A DNA stretch of 38,050 nt from Flavobacteriaceae bacterium (GTDB lineage: Bacteria; Bacteroidota; Bacteroidia; Flavobacteriales; Flavobacteriaceae): the NCBI GenBank assembly GCA_947457615.1, contig CANGWK010000027.1, positions 1-38,050 on the forward strand, in the 5' to 3' direction. Below the pieces are notes generated by a model. The model was not told where the DNA came from. It saw only the letters and a program-made list of their open reading frames with translations, and made no database searches. Below, in pieces: positions 1 to 7,775 of this stretch. Each line of letters opens with the position of its first letter. Within the stretch, counting starts at the first letter, position 1. Made by a program: the position numbers and the translations under genes.

Positions 1-2
1 AT

Positions 3-467
3 ATTGGTATTGAAACGTACAACAGAATGAATGACAAGTACCAATCACAATTACGAAGTTTAAAAGCTGAACAATCAGAGTTAAAAACAGAAAAGAATCC
101 AATAGAACAATACGTAGATGGTGGCTTAGCATTACTTTCAAACCTAATTACCATTTATAACAAAAGTGATTATGAAAGAAAAAGAGCATTGATTGGTTCA
201 ATTTTTTCTGGTAAACTAGTCGTTTCCAAAACAGAATGTCGAACCACAGAAACGAACATGGTGATTGAGCTTTTTACTAGGAATGACGGGCAATTAGAAG
301 GAATAAAAAAAGGGACAAACTCAGAAAATTCTGGTTTGTCCCCTTCAGTACTCGGGACGGGACTTGAACCCGTACGACCATTACAGTCACTGGATTTTAA
401 GTCCAGCGTGTCTACCAATTTCACCACCCAAGCGTTTCGCCTAATAATGTTATATTCTAATTTTTAG
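3..467 (+). CDS. Serine site-specific recombinase, C-terminal end (5' part outside window)
   Basis: The frame is open from the first bases of the window, so the gene starts upstream. The visible part begins GIETYNRMNDKY, followed by a charged helix and then YERKRALIGSIFSGKLV and a short Arg/Thr-rich strand. This is how the C-terminal coiled-coil and end of large serine recombinases (resolvase/invertase family, integrases of mobile elements) look in Bacteroidota. The catalytic domain is not visible. The frame runs on through a terminator hairpin (312-342) and antisense through the whole tRNA-Leu gene, and stops at 467. The last 40 or so residues (from about GTGLEPVRP) are therefore tRNA sequence read backwards. 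The gene is convergent with the tRNA. Family call is likely; whether the gene is functional cannot be judged. Confidence 0.65.
   Translation: MGIETYNRMNDKYQSQLRSLKAEQSELKTEKNPIEQYVDGGLALLSNLITIYNKSDYERKRALIGSIFSGKLVVSKTECRTTETNMVIELFTRNDGQLEGIKKGTNSENSGLSPSVLGTGLEPVRPLQSLDFKSSVSTNFTTQAFRLIMLYSNF
303..343 (-). terminator. Rho-independent terminator after tRNA-Leu
   Basis: On the minus strand GGGACAAAC and GTTTGTCCC flank a loop, extended by CAG/CTG with one bulged base, and are followed by seven T (305-311). It lies a few bases after the tRNA-Leu 3' end, so it should end the tRNA transcript. It also falls inside the recombinase reading frame on the other strand. Confidence 0.8.
349..433 (-). 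tRNA. tRNA-Leu (anticodon UAA)
   Basis: The minus strand folds as a long-variable-arm tRNA of 85 nt. The acceptor stem is GCTTGGG paired with CCCGAGT (two G-U pairs), the D-arm contains TGGTAGACA, the anticodon stem-loop is CTGGACTTAAAATCCAG with anticodon UAA, and the T-arm is ACGGG-TTCAAGT-CCCGT. CCA is not encoded, as is usual in this phylum. It is probably co-transcribed with the tRNA-Gly 101 bp upstream. Confidence 0.95.
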
Positions 468-534
468 AAAAAATTAATTAAATACAGCACCATCCAAGCA
501 TTTTGAAATTAAAAATTTAATTTCTATGGTAAAG

Positions 535-607
535 AGCGAAAAACGGGGCTCGAACCCGCGACCTCGACCTTGGCAAGGTCGCGCTCTACCAACTGAGCTA
601 TTTTCGC
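535..607 (-). tRNA. tRNA-Gly (anticodon GCC)
   Basis: A 73-nt cloverleaf on the minus strand: acceptor stem GCGAAAA/TTTTCGC, D-arm GCTCAGTTGGTAGAGC, anticodon loop TTGCCAA with anticodon GCC, and T-arm GCGGG-TTCGAGC-CCCGT. No encoded CCA. It is the first gene of a two-tRNA unit with tRNA-Leu. Confidence 0.95.
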
Positions 608-658
608 ATTATCAATTTTGTCAAGAACTTTAACAACACATCTCCTGTATTGCGGATG

Positions 659-689
659 CAAATGTAATACTTAAATTGAATTATACAAA
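659..689 (-). promoter_or_regulatory. Promoter of the tRNA-Gly/tRNA-Leu unit
   Basis: Read on the minus strand, TTTG (689-686) and TACATTTG (666-659) are separated by 19 bp. This fits the Bacteroidota housekeeping consensus TTTG-N19-TAnnTTTG, and it is the best full match I found in the window. Transcription would start near 652, about 45 nt before the tRNA-Gly 5' end. Confidence 0.7.
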
Positions 690-743
690 CGTTTTTTTAT
701 AAAAAAATACACTAATGACCCTAACGTCTTGAAAACCCAAACT

Positions 744-3350
744 TTACTTTTTGGTAAGCATTCTTTTTATTTCGTTTAATTTCATTAATGCTTCCACAGG
801 AGTTAAAGTATTAATGTCTAATCCTAAAATCTCTTCTTTTATTTCTTCTAATAATGGATCATCCAAATTAAAAATACTCAATTGCAGTTCCTCTTTATTA
901 GAAATAATTCCATGTAAAGCATCGCTAGAATGGTTTTTTTCTAATTTTTTAAGCAATTTCTGTGCTTTCTGAATCACAATTTGAGGCATTCCAGCCATCT
1001 TTGCCACATGAATACCAAAACTATGCGCGCTTCCGCCACGAACTAATTTCCGAATAAAAAGTACATTGTCTTTTAACTCTTTTACCGACACATTGTAGTT
1101 GTGAATTCGTGGCAATTGCTCACTCATTTCATTCAATTCATGGTAATGCGTAGCAAAAAGTGTTTTAGGGCGCGCCGGATTTTCATGTAAAAATTCGGCA
1201 ATAGCCCAAGCAATAGAAATTCCGTCATAGGTACTTGTTCCGCGACCAATTTCATCTAAAAGCACCAAACTTCGGTCGGAAATATTATTTAATATCGAAG
1301 CCGTTTCGTTCATCTCTACCATAAAAGTAGATTCGCCCATCGAAATATTATCGCTTGCTCCTACTCTAGTAAAAATTTTATCTACAACTCCCATTCGTAA
1401 TGCTTCCGCAGGAACAAAACTACCCATTTGCGCCAAGAGCACTATCAATGCAGTTTGGCGTAAAATAGCCGACTTACCCGACATATTTGGTCCGGTGATC
1501 ATTATCATTTGCTGGGTTTCTCTATCCAAATAAACATCATTAGCAATATACGGAACCCCAACTGGCAATTGTTTTTCAATAACTGGATGTCTACCATTAG
1601 TGATTTCTAACTCGAAGGTTTCATCAATTATTGGACAAACATATTTATTTTCAATCGCTAATTGTGTGAAAGAAGTCAAGCAGTCTAGCTGGGCAACTAA
1701 ATTGGCATTTAACTGCACCGGCTTGATGTAAGTTGCTATCCATTGCACCAATTGTTCAAATAACTGCCCTTCAATTTGGTGTATTTTATCTTCGGCACCT
1801 AGAATTTTAGTTTCGTATTCCTTTAACTCTTCGGTAATGTAACGCTCTGCATTAACAAGGGTTTGCTTACGAATCCACTCGGTTGGGACTTTATCTTTGT
1901 GGGTGTTTCGGACTTCAATATAATATCCAAAAACATTATTGAAGGAAATTTTCAAAGAGGAAATTCCGGTTGCTTCGGATTCTCTTTTTTCAATACCTTC
2001 TAAAAATTCTTTGCCCGAAAAAGCAATCCCGCGTAATTCATCCAACTCGGCGTGCACACCAGTTGCAATAGCATTTCCTTTGGCAATAGCAACTGGCGCA
2101 TCTTGATTTAGGGTAGTTTTTATTTTTTCGCGAAGCAAATCACAACTGTGAAAACTATCTCCAATTACTCGCACAGCTTCTTGCTTGCTTTCTAGAGCCA
2201 AAGTTTTAATTGGCAAAATAGCATCCAATGAATCTTTAAGATAAATAACTTCTCTTGGAGAAACTTTACCAGTTGCAATTTTAGAAATCAAACGTTCTAA
2301 ATCGGATATTTGCTTGATTTGATGTTGTATTTTATGTAAAATTTCCGAATTATCCTTCAAATAAGTAACCACCTCATGACGGCTTCTGATTTTGGCGACA
2401 TCCTTTAAAGGAAGTGCCAACCAACGTTTGAGCAACCTGCCACCCATTGGCGAAAGCGTCCTATCAATTACATCTAATAAAGTAACTGCATTGGGATTGT
2501 AACTGTGGTATAATTCTAAATTTCGGATTGTAAATCGGTCCATCCAAACGTAAGCATCTTCGGCAATACGTTGAATACTGGTGATATGTTGTAACTTATT
2601 GTGCTGCGTTTCGGATAAATAATATAAAATTGCGCCCGCAGAAATAATTCCGTCTTGTAATTCTTCAATTCCGAAACCTTTTAAGGAATTGGTTTGAAAA
2701 TGATTAGTCAAAGTCTCTAAAGCATAATCTTCATTATATACCCAATCTTCGAGATAAAAAGTATTGAAATCTTCTCCGAAAACTTCCTTAAATTGATTTC
2801 GGTTGCTCTTTTGAATTAATACTTCACTCGGACTAAAATTTTGAAGCAACTTGTCAATATATTCATCATTTCCTTGTGCCGTAAGAAATTCACCCGTAGA
2901 AACATCTAAAAAAGAAACTCCTAAACTCTTTTTTCCAAAGAAAACTGATGCCAAAAAATTATTGGATTTAGATTGTAAAACCTCGTCATTCATAGAAACA
3001 CCGGGAGTTATTAACTCGGTAACGCCTCGCTTCACAATTGTTTTAGTCATTTTAGGATCTTCCAATTGGTCACAGATTGCAACCCGAAGTCCGGCTTTTA
3101 CTAATTTTGGTAAATAGGTATTTATGGAGTGGTGTGGAAATCCTGCCAGAGCAGTTTCCGTTTCCGATCCTGCACCACGTTTTGTAAGAACAATTCCTAA
3201 TATTTTGGAAGCTCGAATGGCGTCATCTCCAAAAGTTTCATAAAAATCACCAACTCTAAATAACAAACAAGCATCGGGATATTTACGTTTTATCTCGTTA
3301 TACTGCTTCATTAAAGGTGTTTCTTTCGGATTTTTTTCTTTAGATGACAA
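744..3350 (-). CDS. mutS: DNA mismatch repair protein MutS
   Basis: This is the mismatch-recognition ATPase of methyl-independent mismatch repair, acting with MutL. The 868-residue length is usual for MutS1. The N-terminal mismatch-binding motif F-Y-E is at residues 36-38 (GDFYETF). The Walker A loop GPNMSGKS is near residue 617, and the ABC-type signature and Walker B stretch ([21 protein letters not shown]) and the helix-turn-helix dimerisation region follow. The N-terminal FYE motif separates it from MutS2, which lacks it and carries an Smr domain. The start chosen is the ATG giving [17 protein letters not shown], directly ahead of the conserved MKQY block. A TATATTTG box lies about 60 bp upstream. 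The gene stands alone, divergent from the DUF1573 gene. Confidence 0.97.
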   Translation of the reverse strand: MSSKEKNPKETPLMKQYNEIKRKYPDACLLFRVGDFYETFGDDAIRASKILGIVLTKRGAGSETETALAGFPHHSINTYLPKLVKAGLRVAICDQLEDPKMTKTIVKRGVTELITPGVSMNDEVLQSKSNNFLASVFFGKKSLGVSFLDVSTGEFLTAQGNDEYIDKLLQNFSPSEVLIQKSNRNQFKEVFGEDFNTFYLEDWVYNEDYALETLTNHFQTNSLKGFGIEELQDGIISAGAILYYLSETQHNKLQHITSIQRIAEDAYVWMDRFTIRNLELYHSYNPNAVTLLDVIDRTLSPMGGRLLKRWLALPLKDVAKIRSRHEVVTYLKDNSEILHKIQHQIKQISDLERLISKIATGKVSPREVIYLKDSLDAILPIKTLALESKQEAVRVIGDSFHSCDLLREKIKTTLNQDAPVAIAKGNAIATGVHAELDELRGIAFSGKEFLEGIEKRESEATGISSLKISFNNVFGYYIEVRNTHKDKVPTEWIRKQTLVNAERYITEELKEYETKILGAEDKIHQIEGQLFEQLVQWIATYIKPVQLNANLVAQLDCLTSFTQLAIENKYVCPIIDETFELEITNGRHPVIEKQLPVGVPYIANDVYLDRETQQMIMITGPNMSGKSAILRQTALIVLLAQMGSFVPAEALRMGVVDKIFTRVGASDNISMGESTFMVEMNETASILNNISDRSLVLLDEIGRGTSTYDGISIAWAIAEFLHENPARPKTLFATHYHELNEMSEQLPRIHNYNVSVKELKDNVLFIRKLVRGGSAHSFGIHVAKMAGMPQIVIQKAQKLLKKLEKNHSSDALHGIISNKEELQLSIFNLDDPLLEEIKEEILGLDINTLTPVEALMKLNEIKRMLTKK

Positions 3351-3409
3351 GTTGGTTTATTTAAAATGAGTGTACGAATTTAATTAATTCTATTCAAATA
3401 ATAGGATTA

Positions 3410-3417
3410 CAAATATA
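3410..3417 (-). promoter_or_regulatory. mutS -7 promoter box
   Basis: TATATTTG on the minus strand matches TAnnTTTG and lies about 60 bp before the mutS ATG. No clear TTTG -33 element at the ideal distance was seen. Confidence 0.5.
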
Positions 3418-3465
3418 TTTTATAAAATTTAAGATTATTTTAAGTTATTAGTTTTGAATTTTTAT

Positions 3466-3473
3466 TAGATTTG
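3466..3473 (+). promoter_or_regulatory. -7 promoter box of the DUF1573 gene
   Basis: TAGATTTG matches TAnnTTTG and lies 28 bp before the ATG at 3502. It is back-to-back with the mutS promoter box, so this AT-rich gap drives both directions. Confidence 0.55.
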
Positions 3474-3501
3474 CTTGTTAATTATTTAATTCTAACAAAA
3501 A

Positions 3502-3978
3502 ATGAAAAAAATTGTATTATTAGCTGCGTTGGCTATATTTAGTGTAACAGGCGTAAATGCTCAGAAGAAAGCTGCTAAAGCTTCTAAAATTGCAACTTCA
3601 AAAGTTGAAACTCCAAAAGTTGATGGACCAGGAATGGTTTTTGAAAATGAAACTATTGATTACGGAACTATTCCAGCAGATTCAGATGGTAATAGAAAAT
3701 TTGTATTTACAAATAATGGTAACAAACCATTAATTATCTCTAATACTCAAGGATCTTGCGGATGTACAGTTCCAACTACTCCTAAAGAACCTATTGCTCC
3801 TGGAGCTCAAGGATTTATTGGTGTTAAATATGCAACTGACAGAGCTGGTCAATCTTTTACTAAAACAGTTACTGTAACGTCAAATGCTGTAGGTCAAGAA
3901 ACTAAAGTTTTAACTATTAAAGGAAATGTTTTACCACGTGAAACTCCTGCTACTCCTGCTGCTCCTACAAAAAGCTAA
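3502..3978 (+). CDS. Secreted DUF1573 domain protein
   Basis: A 158-residue exported protein. Residues 1-20 form a signal peptide (MKKIVLLAALAIFSVTGVNA) with probable cleavage after NA, followed by a Lys/Ala/Thr-rich linker to about residue 42. The rest is one DUF1573 domain, an immunoglobulin-like beta fold, with the family hallmark FENETIDYGTI ... FTNNGNKPLII ... GSCGCTVP. The closely spaced pair in SCGC could bind a metal or form a disulfide; this is inference. The C-terminus ends in a Pro/Thr/Ala-rich tail. The function of DUF1573 proteins is not established; they are abundant secreted or surface proteins in Bacteroidota. It has its own promoter and a strong terminator, so it is monocistronic. 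Confidence 0.9.
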   Translation: MKKIVLLAALAIFSVTGVNAQKKAAKASKIATSKVETPKVDGPGMVFENETIDYGTIPADSDGNRKFVFTNNGNKPLIISNTQGSCGCTVPTTPKEPIAPGAQGFIGVKYATDRAGQSFTKTVTVTSNAVGQETKVLTIKGNVLPRETPATPAAPTKS

Positions 3979-3998
3979 TATTTTTTTATCAAATTATG

Positions 3999-4030
3999 AA
4001 AGCTTCCAGTTAAACGGAAGCTTTTTTTTT
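3999..4030 (+). terminator. Terminator of the DUF1573 gene
   Basis: AAAGCTTCC (3999-4007) pairs with GGAAGCTTT (4016-4024) across an 8-nt loop and is followed by a T run. It ends only 14 bp before the next start codon. Confidence 0.85.
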
Positions 4031-4043
4031 AACTAATTAGTAC

Positions 4044-4571
4044 ATGCGAAAATTAGAAAATAGCGAATTAGAACGCAAATCGGTATCCGATTTCAAATTA
4101 GCTACTAAAACACCTATTATTATTATTCTAGACGACATTAGAAGTTTGCATAACATAGGCTCTGTGTTTAGAACTTCAGATGCGTTTTTGATTGAAAAAA
4201 TATATTTATGTGGCATAACCGCAATACCTCCAAATAAGGAAATTCACAAAACAGCTCTTGGAGCAACTGAAACTGTTGCTTGGGAATACCAAAAAAATGT
4301 TTCGGAAGTTATTGAAAACTTAAAAAGTAATGACACTCTGGTTTACGCCATTGAGCAAGTTGAAAATGCAACTTTATTAGATGCTTTTCAGCCAGTAAAA
4401 GAGACTAAATATGCCTTGGTTTTTGGAAATGAAGTTTACGGAGTTTCGCAAGAAGCAATAAAAATTTGCGATGGTTGTATTGAAATTCCGCAATTAGGAA
4501 CCAAGCATTCTTTAAACATTTCTGTAAGTGCCGGAATTGTTGTTTGGGATTTATTTCAAAAATTGCAATAA
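4044..4571 (+). CDS. TrmH/SpoU-family RNA 2'-O-methyltransferase
   Basis: A 175-residue SAM-dependent RNA ribose methylase of the SPOUT superfamily, expected to form a dimer with a trefoil knot. All three family motifs are present: motif 1 NIGSVFR (residues 37-43, with the catalytic Arg), motif 2 LVFGNEVYGV (near 128-137), and motif 3 IPQLGTKHSLNISVSAGI (near 148-165). There is no extra N-terminal substrate-binding domain, so it resembles the short tRNA methylases (TrmH/TrmL-like) more than the larger rRNA enzyme RlmB. The exact substrate cannot be told from sequence. It converges on folK with only 3 bp between the two stop codons. Confidence 0.88.
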   Translation: MRKLENSELERKSVSDFKLATKTPIIIILDDIRSLHNIGSVFRTSDAFLIEKIYLCGITAIPPNKEIHKTALGATETVAWEYQKNVSEVIENLKSNDTLVYAIEQVENATLLDAFQPVKETKYALVFGNEVYGVSQEAIKICDGCIEIPQLGTKHSLNISVSAGIVVWDLFQKLQ

Positions 4572-4574
4572 TTT

Positions 4575-5717
4575 TTAACGTATTTTATTCTGAATTTCAT
4601 TTAAAACAAAAATGTAATCTTCTTGATTTTTTACAAAATCTCTTTCAGAAACATCAATAATTAAAACGTTCAAATCTTGTTGTGTTTTAATATAATCTAA
4701 ATACCCATTATTGATCTTCTCCAAATAAGATGCAGGAATTTCTTGCTCGTAACTTCTCCCTCTTCGTTTTATATTTTGAAGTAATCGCTCTGTATTTTGA
4801 TACAAATAAATATATAAATCTGGTTTGGGCATCTCTTTATAAATAATATCAAAAAGTGTTTTATACAATCGATATTCGTCTTCGGCAAGCGTAACTTTTG
4901 CAAAAATAAGCGATTTAAAAATATGATAATCGGCAACAATAAAATCTTTAAATAAATCAAATTGAGCTAAATCATCCGAAATTTGTTGGTATCTATCCGC
5001 CAAAAAAGACATCTCTAAAGGAAAAGCAAACCGATTTTGATCTTTATAAAATTTTGGCAAAAAAGGATTGTCTGCAAAACGCTCCAACACTGTTTTGGCA
5101 TTAAAATCATCCGCAATTTTAGAAACTAAAGTCGTTTTTCCTGCTCCTATATTGCCTTCAACTGCTATGTAATTAAAATTTTCTAGTTTGATTTTAGATA
5201 ATGGAGCCGTTAACGATGCGATTTTTTTGCATGATCCAGCATCGGAACAATCTTTTACTAATTCCGAAATGGTTTTATTTATTATTGGATGACTCCAATC
5301 AGAAATAACCTCTATCATTGGCAACAATACGAAAAGCCGGTCTTGCAAATGTTTATGTGGAACTTGAATAAAATCCGTTTCTATAACCTCGTCTCCATAA
5401 GAAACAACATCAATATCAATAATTCTAGGTTGGTAAAGACTACTATCGTTTCTTATTCTTCCTAATTTCTTTTCCGCTTTAAGAATTTTCTTCAAAAGCT
5501 TAATCGCGCTAATATTTGTATGCAAAATTACAATACAATTATAAAACGAATCACTATCAAAACCCCAAGAATCTGATTCATACAAAGACGAAACTGATAC
5601 AACAGTACCCACTTCTTGGTGCACTAAAGCAATAGCATGTTTTATGTTTTCATGACGATTGCCTTGGTTACTGCCTAAAGAAAGTATAACTTGTTGTTGC
5701 TTATTCATATTTGGCAA
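4575..5717 (-). CDS. folK: Fusion: FolK (HPPK) plus deoxynucleoside kinase
   Basis: A 380-residue two-domain enzyme. Residues about 7-155 are 6-hydroxymethyl-7,8-dihydropterin pyrophosphokinase of folate synthesis: ILSLGSNQGNR at the N-terminus, LYESDSWGF, and QPRIIDIDVVSYG with metal-binding Asp101 and Asp103. Residues about 180-380 are a deoxynucleoside kinase of the dNK/dGK/dCK type, a salvage enzyme: P-loop GNIGAGKT (188-195), LADRYQQI, and the Arg-rich LID segment KRRGRSYEQE. A linker of about 20 residues joins them. I recall this fusion from other Bacteroidota, so it is probably a lineage trait. The start could be the first ATG or the one three codons later (MNKQQQ). It converges on the RNA methylase gene and is divergent from sppA. 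Confidence 0.93.
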   Translation of the reverse strand: MPNMNKQQQVILSLGSNQGNRHENIKHAIALVHQEVGTVVSVSSLYESDSWGFDSDSFYNCIVILHTNISAIKLLKKILKAEKKLGRIRNDSSLYQPRIIDIDVVSYGDEVIETDFIQVPHKHLQDRLFVLLPMIEVISDWSHPIINKTISELVKDCSDAGSCKKIASLTAPLSKIKLENFNYIAVEGNIGAGKTTLVSKIADDFNAKTVLERFADNPFLPKFYKDQNRFAFPLEMSFLADRYQQISDDLAQFDLFKDFIVADYHIFKSLIFAKVTLAEDEYRLYKTLFDIIYKEMPKPDLYIYLYQNTERLLQNIKRRGRSYEQEIPASYLEKINNGYLDYIKTQQDLNVLIIDVSERDFVKNQEDYIFVLNEIQNKIR

Positions 5718-5745
5718 AATAACTAAAAGAAATTCATAATTAAAG

Positions 5746-5753
5746 TATATTTG
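5746..5753 (+). promoter_or_regulatory. sppA -7 promoter box
   Basis: TATATTTG matches TAnnTTTG, about 90 bp ahead of the sppA ATG. This leaves an untranslated leader of roughly 85 nt in which I saw no obvious structure. Confidence 0.5.
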
Positions 5754-5844
5754 TGCTTTCTGTTGATAACTATTTTACATTATGAAAACGAAAGTTTTGT
5801 AACAAAATAAAATTTAGAACTACTAATATAAGAAAATTAATACT

Positions 5845-7602
5845 ATGAAATTTTTAGGTAATGTTTTAGCAACCTTAGTTGGATTGTTTGTGTTTTTTAT
5901 GATTTGTTTTTTCGGATTACTTCTTATTGGAGCTCTATTTAGTAGTGGTGAAGAAAAGGTTACTGTGAAAAATAATTCGGTAATTGAATTGGATTTGTCC
6001 CAAATTAAATACGATTATGCTGGCAAAACAAACTTCAAAGATTTTGATTATTTCAATACAGATCATGATGGATTATCCGATGTATTGAAAGCAATTGAAT
6101 ATGCTAAAAGTGACAGCAAAATAAAAGGAATCTCTATTATAAATAACGTTTCCGATTTGGGAATTGCACAAACAAAAGCTCTTCGCGACCAATTGGAAGA
6201 CTTTAAAAAATCAGGGAAATTTGTCTATTCGTATTCCAATGCTTATTCACAAAAAGAATATTATTTAAATTCTGTTGCCAACTCTATTTATATAAATCCT
6301 ATCGGTGAACTTGATTTTAAAGGATTATCTGCCGAAATTATGTTCTATAAAGATTTTGAAGAAAAATCTGGATTGAAAATGGAAGTTATACGTCACGGAA
6401 AATATAAAAGTGCCGTAGAGCCGTTTCTAGAAAACAAAATGAGTGATGCGAATAGAGAACAAACTACACAACTACTAAATTCTATTTGGGGTTCCGTAAT
6501 CACGGATATCGCCAAAAGCAGAAAAATATCTACCGCTCGACTGAACCAAATTGCCGATGGTTTGTTAGCAAGAACCCCCGAAATGGCAAAAGCAGAAGGG
6601 CTAGTTGATAAAATTGCTTATGAAGATGTATATCATAATGACATAAGAAAAGTCTTACAAGTTAGCGAGGATGAGGATTATAACATAGTTGACATTAAGG
6701 ATTATGCTGAAGATGTAGCTACTTCAAATATCGACTTATCTTCCAATGATGTAATTGCCGTAATCTATGCTCAAGGAGAAATTGGCAGTGGCGAAGGGGA
6801 TGTAAATGAAATTGGCGAAGGATCTATGCGACGTTCTTTGCAAGAGGCTAGAAAAAACAAAAATGTAAAAGCAATTGTATTGCGAATTAATAGTCCAGGC
6901 GGAAATGCGCTAACTTCCGAATTAATTTGGAGAGAAATTGAATTGACCAAAAAGGTGAAGCCAATAGTTGTTTCTATGGGAGATTATGCTGCATCTGGAG
7001 GTTATTATATTGCTTGCAATGCAAATAAAATTTATGCAGAAGCCAATACAATTACAGGATCTATTGGGGTTTTTGGAATATTACCAAACTTTACAGAAGC
7101 CATTAAAAAAATAGGAATTAATGTGGAGCAAGTTAAAACCAACCCAAATGCTTCGGAGTATAGCCCATTTAAACCTTTGGATGATAACTATAGAGGATTT
7201 GCACAAGAAGGTGTAGAAAAAATTTATGGCGTATTTGTAAAACGAGTTGCTGACGGAAGAAAATTAACTACAACCCAAGTGGATGCTATAGGACAAGGAA
7301 GAGTTTGGAGCGGACAAGATGCCCTAAAAATAGGTTTAGTAGACAAAATTGGCGGTATGGACGAAGCTATTAAAGAAGCAGCAAAACTGGGTAAAACAAG
7401 TAAATACCATACCCAAGATTTTCCAGAATATGAAAAAGAATTTGGCGATATTTTATCCAAATTTGGCTTAGCACAAAGCAAAGAAAGCATTATTAAAGAA
7501 ACTGTAGGCGAACAAAATTTTGAGATTTTGAAGCACATAAAACAAATGACCACTCAAAAAGGAGTACAAGCCCGAATGGCTTATGAATTGAAAATAAAAT
7601 AA
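5845..7602 (+). CDS. sppA: Signal peptide peptidase SppA (protease IV), 67K type
   Basis: An inner-membrane serine protease that cleaves leftover signal peptides. The 585-residue length fits the long, two-repeat form. Residues about 5-32 are a single membrane anchor, with the rest outside the cytoplasm. The catalytic dyad is visible: the Lys in GKYKSAVEPF (residue 188, in the N-terminal repeat) and the nucleophile Ser384 in DYAASGGYYIA (C-terminal repeat). This split of Lys and Ser over two repeats is the family arrangement of the 67K enzymes. The gene is monocistronic, with a promoter box upstream and a clear terminator downstream. Confidence 0.95.
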   Translation: MKFLGNVLATLVGLFVFFMICFFGLLLIGALFSSGEEKVTVKNNSVIELDLSQIKYDYAGKTNFKDFDYFNTDHDGLSDVLKAIEYAKSDSKIKGISIINNVSDLGIAQTKALRDQLEDFKKSGKFVYSYSNAYSQKEYYLNSVANSIYINPIGELDFKGLSAEIMFYKDFEEKSGLKMEVIRHGKYKSAVEPFLENKMSDANREQTTQLLNSIWGSVITDIAKSRKISTARLNQIADGLLARTPEMAKAEGLVDKIAYEDVYHNDIRKVLQVSEDEDYNIVDIKDYAEDVATSNIDLSSNDVIAVIYAQGEIGSGEGDVNEIGEGSMRRSLQEARKNKNVKAIVLRINSPGGNALTSELIWREIELTKKVKPIVVSMGDYAASGGYYIACNANKIYAEANTITGSIGVFGILPNFTEAIKKIGINVEQVKTNPNASEYSPFKPLDDNYRGFAQEGVEKIYGVFVKRVADGRKLTTTQVDAIGQGRVWSGQDALKIGLVDKIGGMDEAIKEAAKLGKTSKYHTQDFPEYEKEFGDILSKFGLAQSKESIIKETVGEQNFEILKHIKQMTTQKGVQARMAYELKIK

Positions 7603-7622
7603 CACAATTCAAAATAATTTCT

Positions 7623-7656
7623 AATCCGTTTTATGCAAATGAAACGGATTTTTTAT
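7623..7656 (+). terminator. sppA terminator
   Basis: AATCCGTTT (7623-7631) pairs with AAACGGATT (7642-7650) over a 10-nt loop, followed by a T-rich run. Confidence 0.85.
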
Positions 7657-7775
7657 TGTACGAATAGACTTACACTTAGGTAAATAACACAATCTTAACT
7701 AAAATTAAGTTAATTATATATAATTTTACAGAACATATAAGGCAAGGTTTTTGCACAAAAAGAAAAAATAAAGTT

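Noticed and set aside
170..427. 85-codon minus-strand frame over the recombinase end and tRNA-Leu
   Set aside because: Its N-terminal part is the tRNA-Leu sequence itself; this is a known false-gene pattern.
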